From Hemileia vastatrix (lineage: Eukaryota > Basidiomycota > Pucciniomycetes > Pucciniales > Zaghouaniaceae): DNA of 64,000 bases. Below are positions 41,824-53,945 of the stretch, piece after piece (the stretch's first letter is position 1; each line of letters opens with the position of its first letter). The notes beneath the pieces were generated by a model. It was not told the origin of the DNA and did no database searches. It worked only from the letters and a program-made list of their open reading frames with translations. A program made the position numbers and the translations under genes. The DNA lies in the NCBI GenBank assembly GCA_030280995.1, contig JASXTE010000016.1, positions 23,630,501-23,694,500 on the forward strand, given 5' to 3'.

Positions 41824-42488
41824 GTTATTCAATTATTTCTGGAATTGGGTGCTGATAGCTTTAGGAGGTTAAAACTTTAGGTGGTGATGATGTTAAAGAA
41901 AGTATAATGGTTAATTAGGTGAAATTTGTGGCGCTTTAACATGGTCTAAAGTTAATATTATTATTGGAAGCCTGGCAAAAGTATTTTATGGGTTTGCTGT
42001 ATAGCAAAGTTTGAAAATTGTGATGAAGGAATCAGAAGTTAGGATGGTAGTTGGATTTTAGGGAATGATTTTTTTAGTGCCTCATAGTTAGGCCATTTTT
42101 TTTTTTTTGGTGTGAAGCTTGGAGGACCTTATGGCAAGATTGGAATCATAGAATTCGGCTCAGTGGGGGGCCCTATGAGGTTGGAATCAGGAGTATTCGG
42201 CTCATAGGAAGATCCACTCTCTCAATGCTGTGACAAGAAGGAAGACTGGTATATGGGAGTCTGAAGGGATTCAAACCTTGCTCTCAGTAGTGGAATCATC
42301 ACAAGATTTATATTATTTTATTTTATGTTATATCAAGCCAGAGAAGAAGAAAGAACATTTTTTATTATAAAGATTTAAAAGAAGACCAGCTAAAACAAAT
42401 TTATCAAGTTATTTTATTAGAAAAGACAATTCTTTTGGAATTGCTCAACCACTTATGCAAAGTTATAAGAATGGGGACATTCTCAATT
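41824..42488 (+). other. Distal 3' region of element G
   Basis: No ORF on either strand. A pair of similar segments (GATTGGAATCATAGAATTCG near 42140 and GGTTGGAATCAGGAGTATTC near 42180). The reverse strand next to the polypurine tract begins AGAATG as in M, but only a few codons follow before a stop, so G lacks the antisense gene. Confidence 0.6.
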
Positions 42489-42498
42489 GGAGGGAGGA
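42489..42498 (+). other. Polypurine tract of element G
   Basis: GGAGGGAGGA immediately before the 3' LTR, identical to that of M. Confidence 0.85.
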
Positions 42499-43597
42499 TG
42501 TGGTAGCCCAAAGTTTAGTACGGCACCTAAGTACGTAAATGGAGTTATTACGGCGTGCAAGATTGGCGTTATTATTTTTTATAAAAGGGTTTTATTTAAT
42601 TTATTGGAGTTTTAAATATGAAGAAATTGGTCACGAGCAAATGCCTACACGAAAACAATTTATTTTACGGAGAAAACTTATTTTTACGGTCTGAAAAACT
42701 TATAAGTATTAAGTCGAGTCACTCAAGAACCTTGGGAAATTTTCCCAGAATTTTTACTATTTTTCTTATATTTTTAAATGAATTTTAAAGTTTTATAGGA
42801 ATATTTACGTTTTCAAAAATTACTTAACTTTGATGAATTTTTACGGGGTAATTAGAGCTGCGCAGACTACGTAATTTAGTTTGGTATGTAAAGGGGAAGT
42901 AGCTCTATTATGTGTAATTTTTCTAGATTTTTTATTATGGTTTTAAGGTTCTAAATTGAGTCCGGAAGTCCGGATGGACTCCGTACGGGCTCCGTACGGG
43001 CTCCGGATTGACTCTGGAAGAGCTCTGGAGGGGAAAACTTAGGCACGTGACTAGGAATACTTAAGCGCTTCTCAACTCGAAATTGAGGGGGGGGACACAT
43101 CATACAGCTTAATCATTAACTACCACAGTCTCATTTTTTATTACTCAACAAATTAAAATAACTTGTAATACCCTTATAACATTATTATTTTTTACATAAC
43201 ATTTTAGAAATACAATTCAACAGTTTAAATAACACTTCATACAGGGTATCTTTAGAAAGGTCTTCATCGCTGGGACTTGATTATTGCTGTCTCATAAAAA
43301 TTCAAATTATTATAAAAACATAAAAGTCAATCTTTACAGATCTTTCACTGGTACACCTTAATTGTTGTCATCAGTATTTCTTTTATCAACAGCCACTTTC
43401 TTTAAATCTCAATAAGCGTTAATTATTTTAGAGTTTCATTATTTTTATCAATCAGATCTAAGTAGATTGGTTAGCTTAGTGATTTTGAATTCCCATTTTG
43501 TTATTTTTATTGGAAGGACGGGGTTTTCAGCTAAATCCACACATCTCCTCTGGATTCTGCTTACAGCAAGGCGACTGTAAAAGTTTACCTTACCATA
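42499..43597 (+). mobile_element. 3' LTR of element G
   Basis: 1099 bp. Matches the 5' LTR except for about a dozen substitutions and a shortened GGACTCCGTAC array near 42970. Followed by the duplication ACAC and then the M RT sequence. Confidence 0.9.
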
Positions 43598-43601
43598 ACA
43601 C

Positions 43602-45076
43602 TCTTCCAGAAAAAGCTTCCAGAAAGTCTTTTTCACTTAAGGGCATACCAGCATCCTTGATAGTGTCTCTATTCAAGGCTCTATGATCATGCACTACCCT
43701 CAGCTTTCCATTCTGCTTCTTTACATAGAAAACTGGACTTGAGTAACTAGATTTTGATTGTTTGTATAAAACAGTCCTGAATCCTTCCCTAACAATCTCT
43801 ACAAAATCATCCATAATAGCAGCTGGGATTGGAATAGGTTTGATTTGCCAAGGTTCATAACAACCCACAGGAATCAAGTATGGCTCCTCTTAAGAGTATT
43901 TCAACACACCCCTTTCCTCTTCAACAAATGCCACAGATTTCTCCCTCAGAACAATGAAGCGCAACAACAAATTCTTTGCCTCATCAGACAACCACCCATC
44001 AGGACCAAAATTAACAACTTTTAATCTTTCCAAAGTCACTCTAGCTATCTCTACAAAATCAGAAGGATTCTTCACCAGAGGAGTACAGTATGGATCTCTT
44101 GACAAAGGAGGTCTCTTTGAAGGAGGATTCAACCCTACAAGCATAGGCTCCTTTACAGGCCTAATCTTCTGTGCTACCTTCTTATAATTTGCAGCTCCAC
44201 CTTCCACTTGTGGGATCTTCAGGACATCTTCACCACTAGACCTGGAACAAAAACCAAGGGTTTTCCCATTGCTCACATGTGTGGCCAAGGTAATGCTTTT
44301 GAAAGGTGTAGAAGAAACCCTAGAATTTCACCATTTGGACAAATTTCTTTTGGACCCCAATCTCACCACTCCAAAACTTTTCCACAATTCCACATCTTCA
44401 TCCTCACTTCAAACTTCTAAATCTTCAAATCTTGATTCATCCACTAAATCACATCTTCTAAAATTGTGCAGTTTATTTTCATGCTGGAGGCCCAAAAATT
44501 GATCTTGCTGATCTTCTTTCTTTAAAAATTTTGGCAGTTTAACCTCATGCTGGAGGCCCAAAAATTGATCTTAATGATTTTCACAAAAATAATCCTCATT
44601 TTCTTTATTAATTATCTTAAGATTTTTTTCTTGATTTTCTTCAGCTATCTTAAAATTTTTCTTTTCTTTTCTTGAGTTATCTTCTAACCTAAAATAATAT
44701 CCAGGTGTTTCCCCAATACTCACAGGCGTGGCCAATGTAATGTCTTTGAAAGGTGTAGAATAAACCCTAGCAGTGCACAATTATGAGGTCTTACTATTAG
44801 ACCCCAATCTCACCACTTCACAGCTTTTCTGCATATCCTTCAATAAAGATATATAACCAATCTTCTTATCTGAGTTGAATTAAAAATAATTGAGAATCTT
44901 GAGAGAGAACAGATACTTGATAAAAAACTTGAAGAATACTTGCATGGAAGAGGAACATTAAAAAGAAAAATTTGAAAATCCACTTGGTATATCTCAAAGG
45001 GAGCTGAACTACTAAAGCCTGGTATTTCCTCATCTTGGGGAGAGGTTGTGGCACTTGGGTGATCAGCCCTTATCAC
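43602..45076 (-). pseudogene. Element M pol, 5' half: linker and RT start
   Basis: Minus strand. 45076-44840 is the pol start (IRADHPSATTSPQDEEIPGF, equivalent to G after the frameshift). 44780-44571 is a Lys/Glu-rich linker. Hairpin motifs occur at 44535-44556 and near 44462. 44288-43890 reads VKEPMLVGLNPPSKRPPLSR and VVNFGPDGWLSDEAKNLL. 43877-43602 is the start of RT (KSSYSSPVFYVKKQNGKLRV, LSEKDFLEAFSGRV). It stops at the G insertion and resumes at 31266. The frameshift heptamer is decayed here (near 45080). Confidence 0.8.
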
Positions 45077-45176
45077 TCTTAAAACAACATACTCCCACTA
45101 GGGCATGAGCCACACTCCAAAAAACCAGAGGCAGCACCCACTTCTCTTCTTCTCCTACAACAATCCATGCACTACC

Positions 45177-48100
45177 ACATTGAAGACAAACCAGGCCTGG
45201 TATCCCAACCATCCTCTCCATGGGATGATAATATCATGTGAAGCCTCCTTTCATCTTCACCAGTCAACTCCAAAATGATTCCCAAATCAAACTGATAGCC
45301 AATTCTTGCTTGAAAATCTATCAAGAATAGCCCACTCAAAACAGCTTTTACTGCTCTTTTGGCAATGTAAAAATGAACCTTCCCTGAGGCTCCACCAACA
45401 TCTAACTTAACAAAATCAGATGTTCCCACCAATTTAGTGAAATGGCCACCAATCCCTCTCAAATGTCTACCAATACCAGTTTTGATGGAGAGGCCCAGAT
45501 GAGTATCCACAAAGAAATCAGGTTAATCTAAGAACCTGAATCTACCAATGCCCTAGCCTCCCTGCTATTCAGAGTGAAATTGACATAACCCAGAGGTGCA
45601 GAAAAATATGTTTCCATCCCATCACCAAATTTTTCAGAAGAATCAAAAATTTAATCTACCTCGCTAGAAGAAACCCTTCTCCTGGTCAACAACTTTTTCT
45701 GCCTATCAGCCAACCCAGGACTGATAGCATAAAGCTCCCCATAACTTATATAAACCTGACCCTGATTCAGCCTCTCTGTCACACGTCGAGTGACGCTCGA
45801 GGCAAAATTAGCTCATTAAATCAATAATGCAGAGGTCTAAATCCATACTCGAAGTGCAGAAAGCAATTCTACATAGCAACTGCAACTTTCCTTTGTGTAC
45901 TCACTATTCAACCGCACTAGTCTAAACTCTAAGTCTAAATTAGTCAATCTCTCAATAGTGTGTCTCAGTCTTTTCCTCAATAAGCGACGCACAGCGCAGT
46001 AGTCAATGTAATAGTACACTAAAAGGTTTATTAAATGTCTGTGGATTATTAAAAGGGGTAGTGAGAATGGACGGAAAGGATAGCGGAGGATTAAAGGGTT
46101 GACGGATTTTAGTGAGGAGGGTCCAGGTGTAATGGGTATATTTTTTAATGGTCTGTGGTGTGTGGAATAGTGGATGGGTATTAGGTCAATGCAAGGAGGA
46201 GTAAAGGATATAAAAGGGGTTGGGTTTTTGGTTCAACATTCTTTAGAATTAAATCATAAAAACGTATATATAGTTAATAGTGGTAAAAGCTTTAGGTTAA
46301 ATCATTATTATTGTATCTTTCCTTATTTTCTCAATAAACATTTCTAAATCCTAAATCTTTGATTATTGAGTTTTCAGCCATTTGTGAGATTTTAAGAACT
46401 TTAAAATTACCTTTAAATTATACTATAATTCTTCTCAAACATATCTCAAAGCAGTAGCTCTTCCTTTGAGTCATCTTTGAATCACTTCTTTGAACATTTC
46501 CTCTGTGCATTGAAGAAGTTTCTAAACTCCTCCCTCCATCTCACTTCAAGGAACACCCTCGACCTTGTGCGTAGATTGTCCAGTGACACTTTCCAGGACA
46601 CAGTCCATAACATTAACTTGACCAGAAACCACTGGCCTCTCAAAGTAAACTTCTTGCTTCACTACCTTGTTCCTATAACGTTCTTGAGGACCAGAACCAC
46701 CAACAGCTTTACCATCAACATGAATCAGACCAGATCCCTCACCAGAGCCTCTAACTCCAGCAGGCTTTGGAAATGAAGCCAAAGGGACATTCTTCTCTGA
46801 GTCAGGATAAGCATCCATAGGCATTGGCTCACCATTCATGTACAATGCTCCAAAACTAGGGGGGCCCATATCAGCTATACCCTTCTTCATTTAATACAGC
46901 TCCTCTTTGCTGTACTTCTTCCTAGCTGCACTCAGCTTATGATCCACATTTGAGGCCTTGGGCTTTGGTTGGGCCTGAGCACTATTCTTAGGCCTTCCCA
47001 CCTTTCCTGCTTCCACATCATAAACACCAGCCAATCAATCCCGACTTGACTTTCCTCCACAAGAATACAACTCTAATCCACCAAAGGAAGATGTAAATGA
47101 GACTCTATTAGCCTCCTTTCCCTTGCCCTTGCCATCATCTCCACCTTTACCTAAATAAAAAGCCTCATTAGGCAACTCTTCAATCTTGGCCTATTTGAGT
47201 TGACATTATGTCTCCTCCTCACCAAGTCCACTAGATCCTGACAATCATTGGGCTTCAAAAAATATCAATCTTGGAACTTGAACACATTTCCATCAAATTC
47301 TACCTTCCCTTCAGACACATCCCTATTCAGTGCCCAAGAATTATTGAACTTGTGGCCCTTCCTTCTGCAATAAAAGCAGACCCAAGGATCACTTCTACCA
47401 GCCCTCCTTTCAAAATCTGGAGGCTGAGAAGGAGCCTTATTGGCCTTCTGAGCCTTCTGAACAAAAATATGTAGCTGTTTTGTCAGATCAGCCAACTGCT
47501 CCCCTACTGGATCAACCTCTTTATGCTTCTAGGGAGCCTTTCCCTTTTTCAAACTTTCCTTCTTCCTGGATTCCTCCACATCTTCAGCAAAATCTTCACT
47601 GGCCTTGCTAGCATACTTAGTGCTAGCTTTTTGTCAAGAATCCACTGCCAAAAGTTTCAGATGACCCTCCACAAACTCCTTCACCACAGAAAGAGCAGGC
47701 AATTTTTGATTCCCATTAGAAAGAATCTTCATCTTATCCTTCCTTTCCAACTCCTTCAGCACATCAATCCTGAAATCCCTAGCCAGAGAAGACCAGAAAA
47801 TATCCCTTGCAGAGTCACTACTCTCCAACTCCTGCATATTTACCAAATAATCCACCACTGGCTCCAACTGAGCCAGAAACTTCCTATAAGTATGGAGGTT
47901 GTCCCTACCTCCATAATATTTCCATTCACTTGCAATCATATTGAGATCCACCATAGATTACCTGGATCCCCACTTATCTGTCATCTGTAGACACAACTTT
48001 TTCCAATCCTTTCTCCTATAACCTTCCATAGAAGCAACCTCCTTCACCAGAGCTCTTTCACCAATATAGAAGATGACTTTCTCCACCATTTCCACGTGAG

Positions 48101-48287
48101 TAGCACCATCTACATTCACAGAAGTCTCAAACAGCTCCAGAAACAACTTCACATCCTCCCCCATAAAAATAGGCCCCTTCCAGTAACTGATCCTGACAGA
48201 AGGCCTAAAAGAAAATGGAGGATTACCATCCTCAGAAGCACCAACAGTGCCACTACCATTACTAGAGAAAGAGGATCCAGAAGCCAT
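45177..48287 (-). pseudogene. Element M gag-protease, interrupted by a solo LTR
   Basis: Starts MASGSSFSSNGSG at 48287. Capsid-like region RISYWKGPIFMGEDVKLFLE (48287-47958) and IDVLKELERKDKMKILSNGN (47954-47634). Zinc knuckle near 47385-47340 CFYCRRKGHKFNNS (last Cys replaced by Ser). 46890-46594 reads KGIADMGPPSFGALYMNGEP, then the inserted LTR, then INGELYAISPG-like sequence. Protease: VDSGS-stop-INLI near 45530 and LSGLFLIDFQARIGYQ (45510-45172). Many stops. Plus-strand ORFs here (46477-46776, 47523-47990, 48096-48689) are shadows. Confidence 0.85.
45777..46588 (+). mobile_element. Solo LTR inserted in M gag
   Basis: 812 bp, starts TGTCACACGTCGAG and ends GTCCAGTGACA, with 6-bp inverted ends TGTCAC/GTGACA. 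Flanks CTCTC (45772-45776) and CTTTC (46589-46593) fit a 5-bp duplication with one later change; joining the flanks restores a Leu-Glu-Arg-Leu-Asn reading like that of G and P. TATAAAAGG at 46209 and AATAAA at 46333 are in LTR-like positions. A second copy, reversed, begins at 63411. Confidence 0.8.
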
Positions 48288-48373
48288 GGTTCAATAGATT
48301 ACAGAAAAACAATCTCAAACCACAGAAGAGAGTCCAAAAGTAACAGAAAGTCCAAAAAGCTAACTAATCCTCA

Positions 48374-48390
48374 CCCCACTTTGGGCTCCA
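48374..48390 (-). other. Primer-binding site of element M (decayed)
   Basis: Minus strand TGGAGCCCAAAGTGGGG, two changes from the G and P primer sites, 4 bp inside the 5' LTR. Confidence 0.75.
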
Positions 48391-48394
48391 GAAA

Positions 48395-48849
48395 TGTAGA
48401 CAATCCTATAGTACTAGCTATTGGCCTTGACCAAGGGAGTTGCAGTAAAACTGGAGAGAAAAACGCCTGTCCCTTTGAGAAATACCAGGTAATATTTATT
48501 TCCTACAGCAAATTAGAGACTGTTACAATACCCCTTCCAACACATATCTTGACTGTTTTACAAGTCAAGACAGTAGCCAATAGAAGACCACTGAGAACTA
48601 AAGAGCCTGAAAGCCTGAAATGCAGAGAAATCCACACCAGAAACCAAAGAAACAGTGCACTTGTTGCACAAACACAGCAAAATACTTGATGTAGGTTGCA
48701 AAGCTACAACAGAGAAATCAGTTTCCAAATTTCAGATAAATGAAGAACTAACCTTGGAACAAACACAGCCAATTGTGGCCAAAAAAATAAAATAAGTGAG
48801 AAACAATGATATAATTACCAGATGGTTGTATGATAATTAAGGTTGCCCC
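48395..48849 (-). mobile_element. 5' LTR of element M, part 1 (before Copia insertion)
   Basis: TGTAGACAATCC at 48395 corresponds to TGTAGAAAATCC at 23328. The sequence matches the 3' LTR up to the Copia target GCCCC. Confidence 0.85.
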
Positions 48850-49038
48850 TATGGTAGCAGTGTCAGCGCTTCGTCCGGAGTGAACCCATGAAATGCATTA
48901 CTTACCTATGGTAGCAGTGTCAGCGCTTCGTCCGGAGTGAACCGGAGTTAGACGCGTCGGCTGCACCATAGGTTTTATACTAGGAATTCTATATACATAT
49001 TGAATAATCACTAAGCATAGCCTTATGTAGACATAACA
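48850..49038 (-). mobile_element. Copia 3' LTR
   Basis: 189 bp; on the element strand TGTTATGTC to CTACCATA. Holds a 37-bp direct repeat (48850-48886 and 48907-48943 on the plus strand). Confidence 0.93.
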
Positions 49039-49049
49039 CCCCCCCTCTT
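49039..49049 (-). other. Copia polypurine tract
   Basis: Minus strand AAGAGGGGGGG directly before the 3' LTR. Confidence 0.8.
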
Positions 49050-49129
49050 AGTGATTTTCCCATAACCGTTTCACATGTAGAGGAAATAATTAAATAATAA
49101 AAGAAAGAAAAATAGGTATAGAAATAAAA

Positions 49130-52100
49130 TCAATAGACACCCAATAAAAACCGTTTTTCCTTCCATACATTAGGACCTAGATTTTTTGTTAATAGGTCGG
49201 CAATTTGTTCTTTAGAAGAAATCCATTCAATAGTGAGTTCTTTACGGTGTACTTGCTCATTCACGAAATAAAAATCTCGGTCAACATGTCTACAACGTTT
49301 GTCTGAAGGGTTGTCTGTTGCCGCAACAATCGCTCCTTTGTTGTCACAATATAGCTTAGTGGGTCCAGTGCATAGGTTGACTTCTCTGAGTAGATTCCTC
49401 ATCCATAGAGCTTGTCTGGTAGCATTCGACATTGCCATAAGTTCAGAGTGGAGAGAAGCCGTGGCCACTCTCAATTGCCGTTTTGATTTTCACAAGATAA
49501 GACAATTGTTGATTAAGAGGATGTGACCGCCAGTTGCACGAGCAAATTTGCCTCCCCATGTGGCGTCACAGTAAACTTCTGTATTAGGCGTTTTCAGAGT
49601 CGAAGGGAATAAATGGAATTTCATATCTTTTGTAAATTGTAAATATCATAGCAGATGACTCAACGCAACCCATTCTTCTTTACCTGGACTTGATGCATAA
49701 CGTGCCAGGAAGTTCACGGGATACGCCAAATCGGGTCTTGATCCTGCCACAAGATATGATAAAGAGCCAATGATGGAAAGAAACTTCATAGGTTCTATAG
49801 GCGGATCTTTTTTATCTTTTAACGAGATTAATGACAAACCAGTTGGCAGGGGAGAATGCGACGATAAACCAGTAGGATTATGTTCATTAAGGATTTTATT
49901 TACTAAGCTAGGTTGATGAATCGTAAAACCCTTCGAACACCTAGAAACTGCAAGACCTACAATAGAAGAAATTCCATCCGACCATTTTAAATTTAAAAAA
50001 TTTTTCAGATCCTTTTCCAACACTCTTAATACCTCATTATCACTACCAACTACTACTCCGTCATCCACATGTATCCACAACATACCTATTGTACCTCCTT
50101 TTGATAAAATGTATACGCTTGCATCTTGATTACTTGATTTATATCCTAATTGACATAATATTTTGCTTAAATGCTTCCACCAACATCTGGCAGCTTGTTT
50201 AGTGCCATATAGAGCTTTGTTGAGCTTGCAAACTTGGGATGGATCGTTTGTTTCAAAACCTTCGGGTTGCCGTATATATATCTCTTCATCTAAAGTTCTG
50301 TGGAGATAAGCTGCGGTAACATCAAAAGTTTTTATTGGCCACTGATAAGTAGCTGCTAAGGTAAGAATTAAACGAAGGGAGGCAAATGTAGCTGTTGGAG
50401 CAAATGTGTCGCTGAAATCAACACCTTCCGTTTGTTTAAAACCTTGTGCCACATACCGTGCCTTATGCTTGATCACCTTTCCAAATTCATCACGTTTAAT
50501 GGCAAACACCCATCTGGCTCCTGTTACAGACTTTCCCGGTGGAAGATGTACAAGGTCCCAAACTTTCATGTTGGACATATTCTGTAGTTCATCATGGCAC
50601 GCTTTTTTCCATTTGTCAGCATCTTGACTTTTAAGAGCTTGCTTATATGTGCGCGGAAGACGATCGGATAAATCTGGAGCATTTTTTTTGATATAATCTA
50701 CCAAAGTATCTTGAGTAGAAATAGTTTCCTCCGCAGAGAAATCACCAAAACGTAAGTTGTTTAATACGAATGAAAGATCGCCTTTTGACTTGATACTACT
50801 ATCGTATGGTATCTTAAGATTACCAACATCTTGTTCACAGGTCTCATTAATGAACTTCGCCATTGCTGTTTGAACAAACGAATTGGATTCTGGGTGCCAA
50901 AAAATCCATCCTTTTCCACCATCTAGGAACCCAACAACCCGACATCGCATTGCTCTAGGTTGCATTCTTGTACGCTTTTCAGTTGGTATATGAACATACG
51001 CCCATTGACCAAATATTTTAATAGGTGTCAGATCAGCTTTTCTATTAAAAATAACTTGATAGGGTGTACTGTCTGTAACTCGTACATTTGGCAACCTGTT
51101 ATGCACATAGGATGCCCAACAGTATGTTAAAGGCCAAAAAACTGGTGCAAGATTAGATGCCAGAAGAATTGTGCGCGCAATTTCTCCAATAGTTTCATTG
51201 AATCGTTCGGCCATACCGTTTTGTTCGTGATGATACGGCATCGAGTGTTCATGGAGGATCCCGCACGAAGAAAGGTACTCAGAAAACTTCTTATTCATAT
51301 ATTCTTTGCCATTGTCTGTTCGAAGGATTTTAAGACGGTTACCAGTGACAGTTTCAAGTCTGTTTTTGAAATGAACAAATGCATCAAGCACGTCTGTTTT
51401 CTTTTTTAAGACAAAAACCTCTCCATATGATGAGTAGGACTCCCGGAAGGTAGCGACATAAATTTCTCCGTCATTTGTAATATCAACCATGGGTCCCACA
51501 AGATCAGACACTACTAGATCCATAAGAGGGTGATCGCGTTTCTGGGCAATGCATGTGTTCCTTCGTTTACTCTTTGATACGGCACAGATATCGCAATTTA
51601 ATCTGCAAGAAGGTACATAAGTAGGGGCCCCATGACACAAACCTAATTTAGCAATTCGCTTCAAAACCCGTGTGCTGGTGTGACCTAGTCTACGATGCCA
51701 ATCCATGATTGAGTTAGGGACAGCTGTAGGATAAGGAATTTTCATGGGCATAGTAGGGACAAAAGGCGCTGGAAGGGACGTCGAAGACAAAGAATTAAAA
51801 TAATTCATTGCAAATGAGTTAACATCTAGGGTACATGGATAAGCTAGGTTAACAGTCCATTTACGATCAGAATGAGATAAAACGGCAGAGAATAATGTAT
51901 TTTGTTCTTTACTAATAATGAAATCATGATTATTATTAAGAGAAAGAGAAATATCATTTTGTAATAAGTCAACCGGGGAGATCAAAGTTGACTTTGCCTT
52001 GTCACAGAAGAAAACATGTTTAATTGTGATGAGATTCCCATTATTTCCTATTACTGCAATATCTCCATAGCCCGTGATGAAAGCAGCATTCAAATCAGTG

Positions 52101-53269
52101 GCTGTTTTAACTGATATCGGGTTTTGCAATTTCTGAAAATTAGAGAGAAGACATACATCCCCTGTAACATGGTGGGTTGCGCCAGTGTCAAAAACTCCTG
52201 TCGTTCCATCTGCTTCAAGTATGTTAAGCCATTCATCGCTCCCTAAATCAAGTTCGTTGAGGGAAGTAGTAAGGACATCCAGAGCTGAGGAGTCTATTTC
52301 ATTTAAGCGAACTTTGGAGGATGATTGTTTCCCTTTCCTATCACGTAATGAATGTTTGATAGTATTTAGGGCATTTTTTGCCTGTTGGAGTCTCGCTTCG
52401 CGTCTGGTCCAAACTTCACAATTGAAAGCCGAGCCGTTACCATTATAAGGACAAGTTTGCCAGAAGTGTTCGGTGGAACGACAAAGACAACAAGAGTAAT
52501 CGGGTGGTTTATTGCCCAGTCGATAACTATCCATTTTACCACGTCGAAAAGCCAATGCTGACAGATCATCATTATCGACTGTAGTTTCAAGGGCAGTTGA
52601 TGGTAGAGCCGTAGGGACCAAGGAGTTCTTTACAGTGTTCTGCAAAACAGTGAACATATCGTCAAAACTAGGTTGAGGTAGATCTTTTCGGAGTTCGAAG
52701 TGTTTACTGATGTCAGAGGAGATATGCGCTGCTGACTGGGGAAGCAAGAGTTGAATAAGTACTGCTCCTAATTCGTCGTATCCTAGTTTAAACCTTGATT
52801 GTTTCAAAGAATCTAGGATTGCCTTTATTGAGTCAGCGTGAGACATCGGATCCACAAAAGGTGACGATTTAATGTTAATAAGATCGTTGAAAAGAGTCAT
52901 GCGAGATGTGTGGGTAGCAGTTTCGAATTTTGATGACAATACACTATATGCATGTCGGCAGGTGGTACCAATATCAATAAAACCCTGCAACTTTTCTTCA
53001 ATCGTAAAATATATGATGTGCCAGCAAATTTCATCTTCAAAAGCTTGAGTAGCTGTTCCAATAGCATCTGGCGACGTCATATATTTTAAAGATCGTACCC
53101 TTCGTTGCATGAATAGGGAAATACTTTTGTACCAGGTAAGCCAGTTAGATCCATCTGACTTTAGTTTGGCGGTATGTTTAACTTGACTTAATACATCGTC
53201 AATCACAGCACCACATTCTTTCCCTTTATATTCGGAAATGGGGTTCGCTGGTTCGGGTCGTAAAGACAT
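49130..53269 (-). pseudogene. Copia Gag-Pol polyprotein (one frame, two premature TGA codons)
   Basis: From ATG 53269 one frame encodes all domains. Gag-like N-terminus (LKSDGSNWLTWYKSISLFMQ), zinc knuckle near residue 260 (CCLCRSTEHFWQTC, complete CCHC), protease DTG at 361-363, pre-integrase WHRRLGH plus Cys pair (about 522-560), integrase Asp (VVSDLVGP), Asp (RTDNGKEY) and Glu (GMAERFNE), RT with HVDDG near 1068, RNase H start SLSYLVAGSRPDLAY. The frame is stopped by TGA at 49646-49648, continues, and is stopped again by TGA near 49490. The RNase H end (ASLHSELMAM, YCDNKGAI, ADLLTKNLGP) is in the same frame to 49130. Integrase and RT look intact. Confidence 0.9.
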
Positions 53270-53735
53270 GGGGAAGTAAGTTGTAGGGGGAAAGGAGGAG
53301 GAAGAAAGAACGGTAGTAGGTTGTGTAGTAGGTGGGGGAGCTGCGAATGGAACTGATGGTTGTTGCGAGGAAGAAATTTCGGCGTCCGAGGAATCAAAAA
53401 ATGGACGAGCAGTACTTCCACTGGAAGATTGGGTTGGAGAAGTGGATGTAGGAGAAATGGTATGGGAAAAAGATCGGGAGCGTCTTCTGTCACGTGTAGT
53501 TATTTTTGAGATGTGGGGTGGAAGGTCGAGATTTCAGAGTTCCCGTTGAAGTTTAGGTCTAGACTTGAAAGGGTCGGAGTTGTTTGGGTCTATAGGCATG
53601 AATTAAATGCCAGGAGAGTACGTGCGTCAAGAATGAATTGGACGCCCGTGTAGGCACGTTTTACGAGGGACAGGCTCGGGGCACACAATCGTTCCGGGAA
53701 AAATACAAGATTCTATTACTGCTAGTAACAAATCA
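53270..53735 (-). other. Copia 5' leader
   Basis: Between primer site and the Gag-Pol ATG. The ORF at 53203-53493 is Pro/Leu-rich and overlaps the start in another frame; no domain, probably not a gene. Confidence 0.5.
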
Positions 53736-53751
53736 GGGACAGCCCATAACC
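53736..53751 (-). other. Copia primer site resembling the anticodon arm of initiator tRNA-Met
   Basis: Element strand GGTTATGGGCTGTCCC immediately after the 5' LTR. GGTTATGGGC is complementary to GCCCAUAACC of the initiator tRNA-Met anticodon region, the half-tRNA primer type known from Drosophila copia. Confidence 0.65.
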
Positions 53752-53940
53752 TATGGTAGCAGTGTCAGCGCTTCGTCCGGAGTGAACCCATGAAATGCAT
53801 TACTTACCTATGGTAGCAGTGTCAGCGCTTCGTCCGGAGTGAACCGGAGTTAGACGCGTCGGCTGCACCATAGGTTTTATACTAGGAATTCTATATACAT
53901 ATTGAATAATCACTAAGCATAGCCTTATGTAGACATAACA
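53752..53940 (-). mobile_element. Copia 5' LTR
   Basis: 189 bp, identical by eye to 48850-49038. Followed by the target duplicate GCCCC. Confidence 0.93.
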
Positions 53941-53945
53941 GCCCC

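Larger units (their letters stand above)
31267..43597 (+). mobile_element. Element G: complete Gypsy retrotransposon, open gag-pro and pol
   Basis: 12.3 kb with LTRs 31267-32400 and 42499-43597, primer site, gag-pro ORF, pol ORF in the -1 frame, a 3-kb structured 3' region and a polypurine tract. It is flanked by a 4-bp duplication ACAC (31263-31266 and 43598-43601) and interrupts the RT of M at the VCYGLG codons. The LTRs differ by about a dozen single bases by eye plus one 30-odd-bp length change in a short tandem array, so it is young but not brand new. Confidence 0.95.
48850..53940 (-). mobile_element. Copia retrotransposon, very young insertion
   Basis: 5.1 kb, minus strand, 189-bp LTRs at both ends that look identical base for base, flanked by GCCCC on both sides (48845-48849, 53941-53945). 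It splits the 5' LTR of M. Contains primer site, one gag-pol frame with two stops in RNase H, and a polypurine tract. Confidence 0.95.

Noticed and set aside
48096..48689. 197-codon plus-strand ORF
   Set aside because: Antisense to M gag and its LTR, with no domain; a shadow.
53203..53493. 96-codon minus-strand ORF before Copia Gag
   Set aside because: Pro/Leu-rich, overlaps the Gag start in another frame, no known counterpart in Copia elements.
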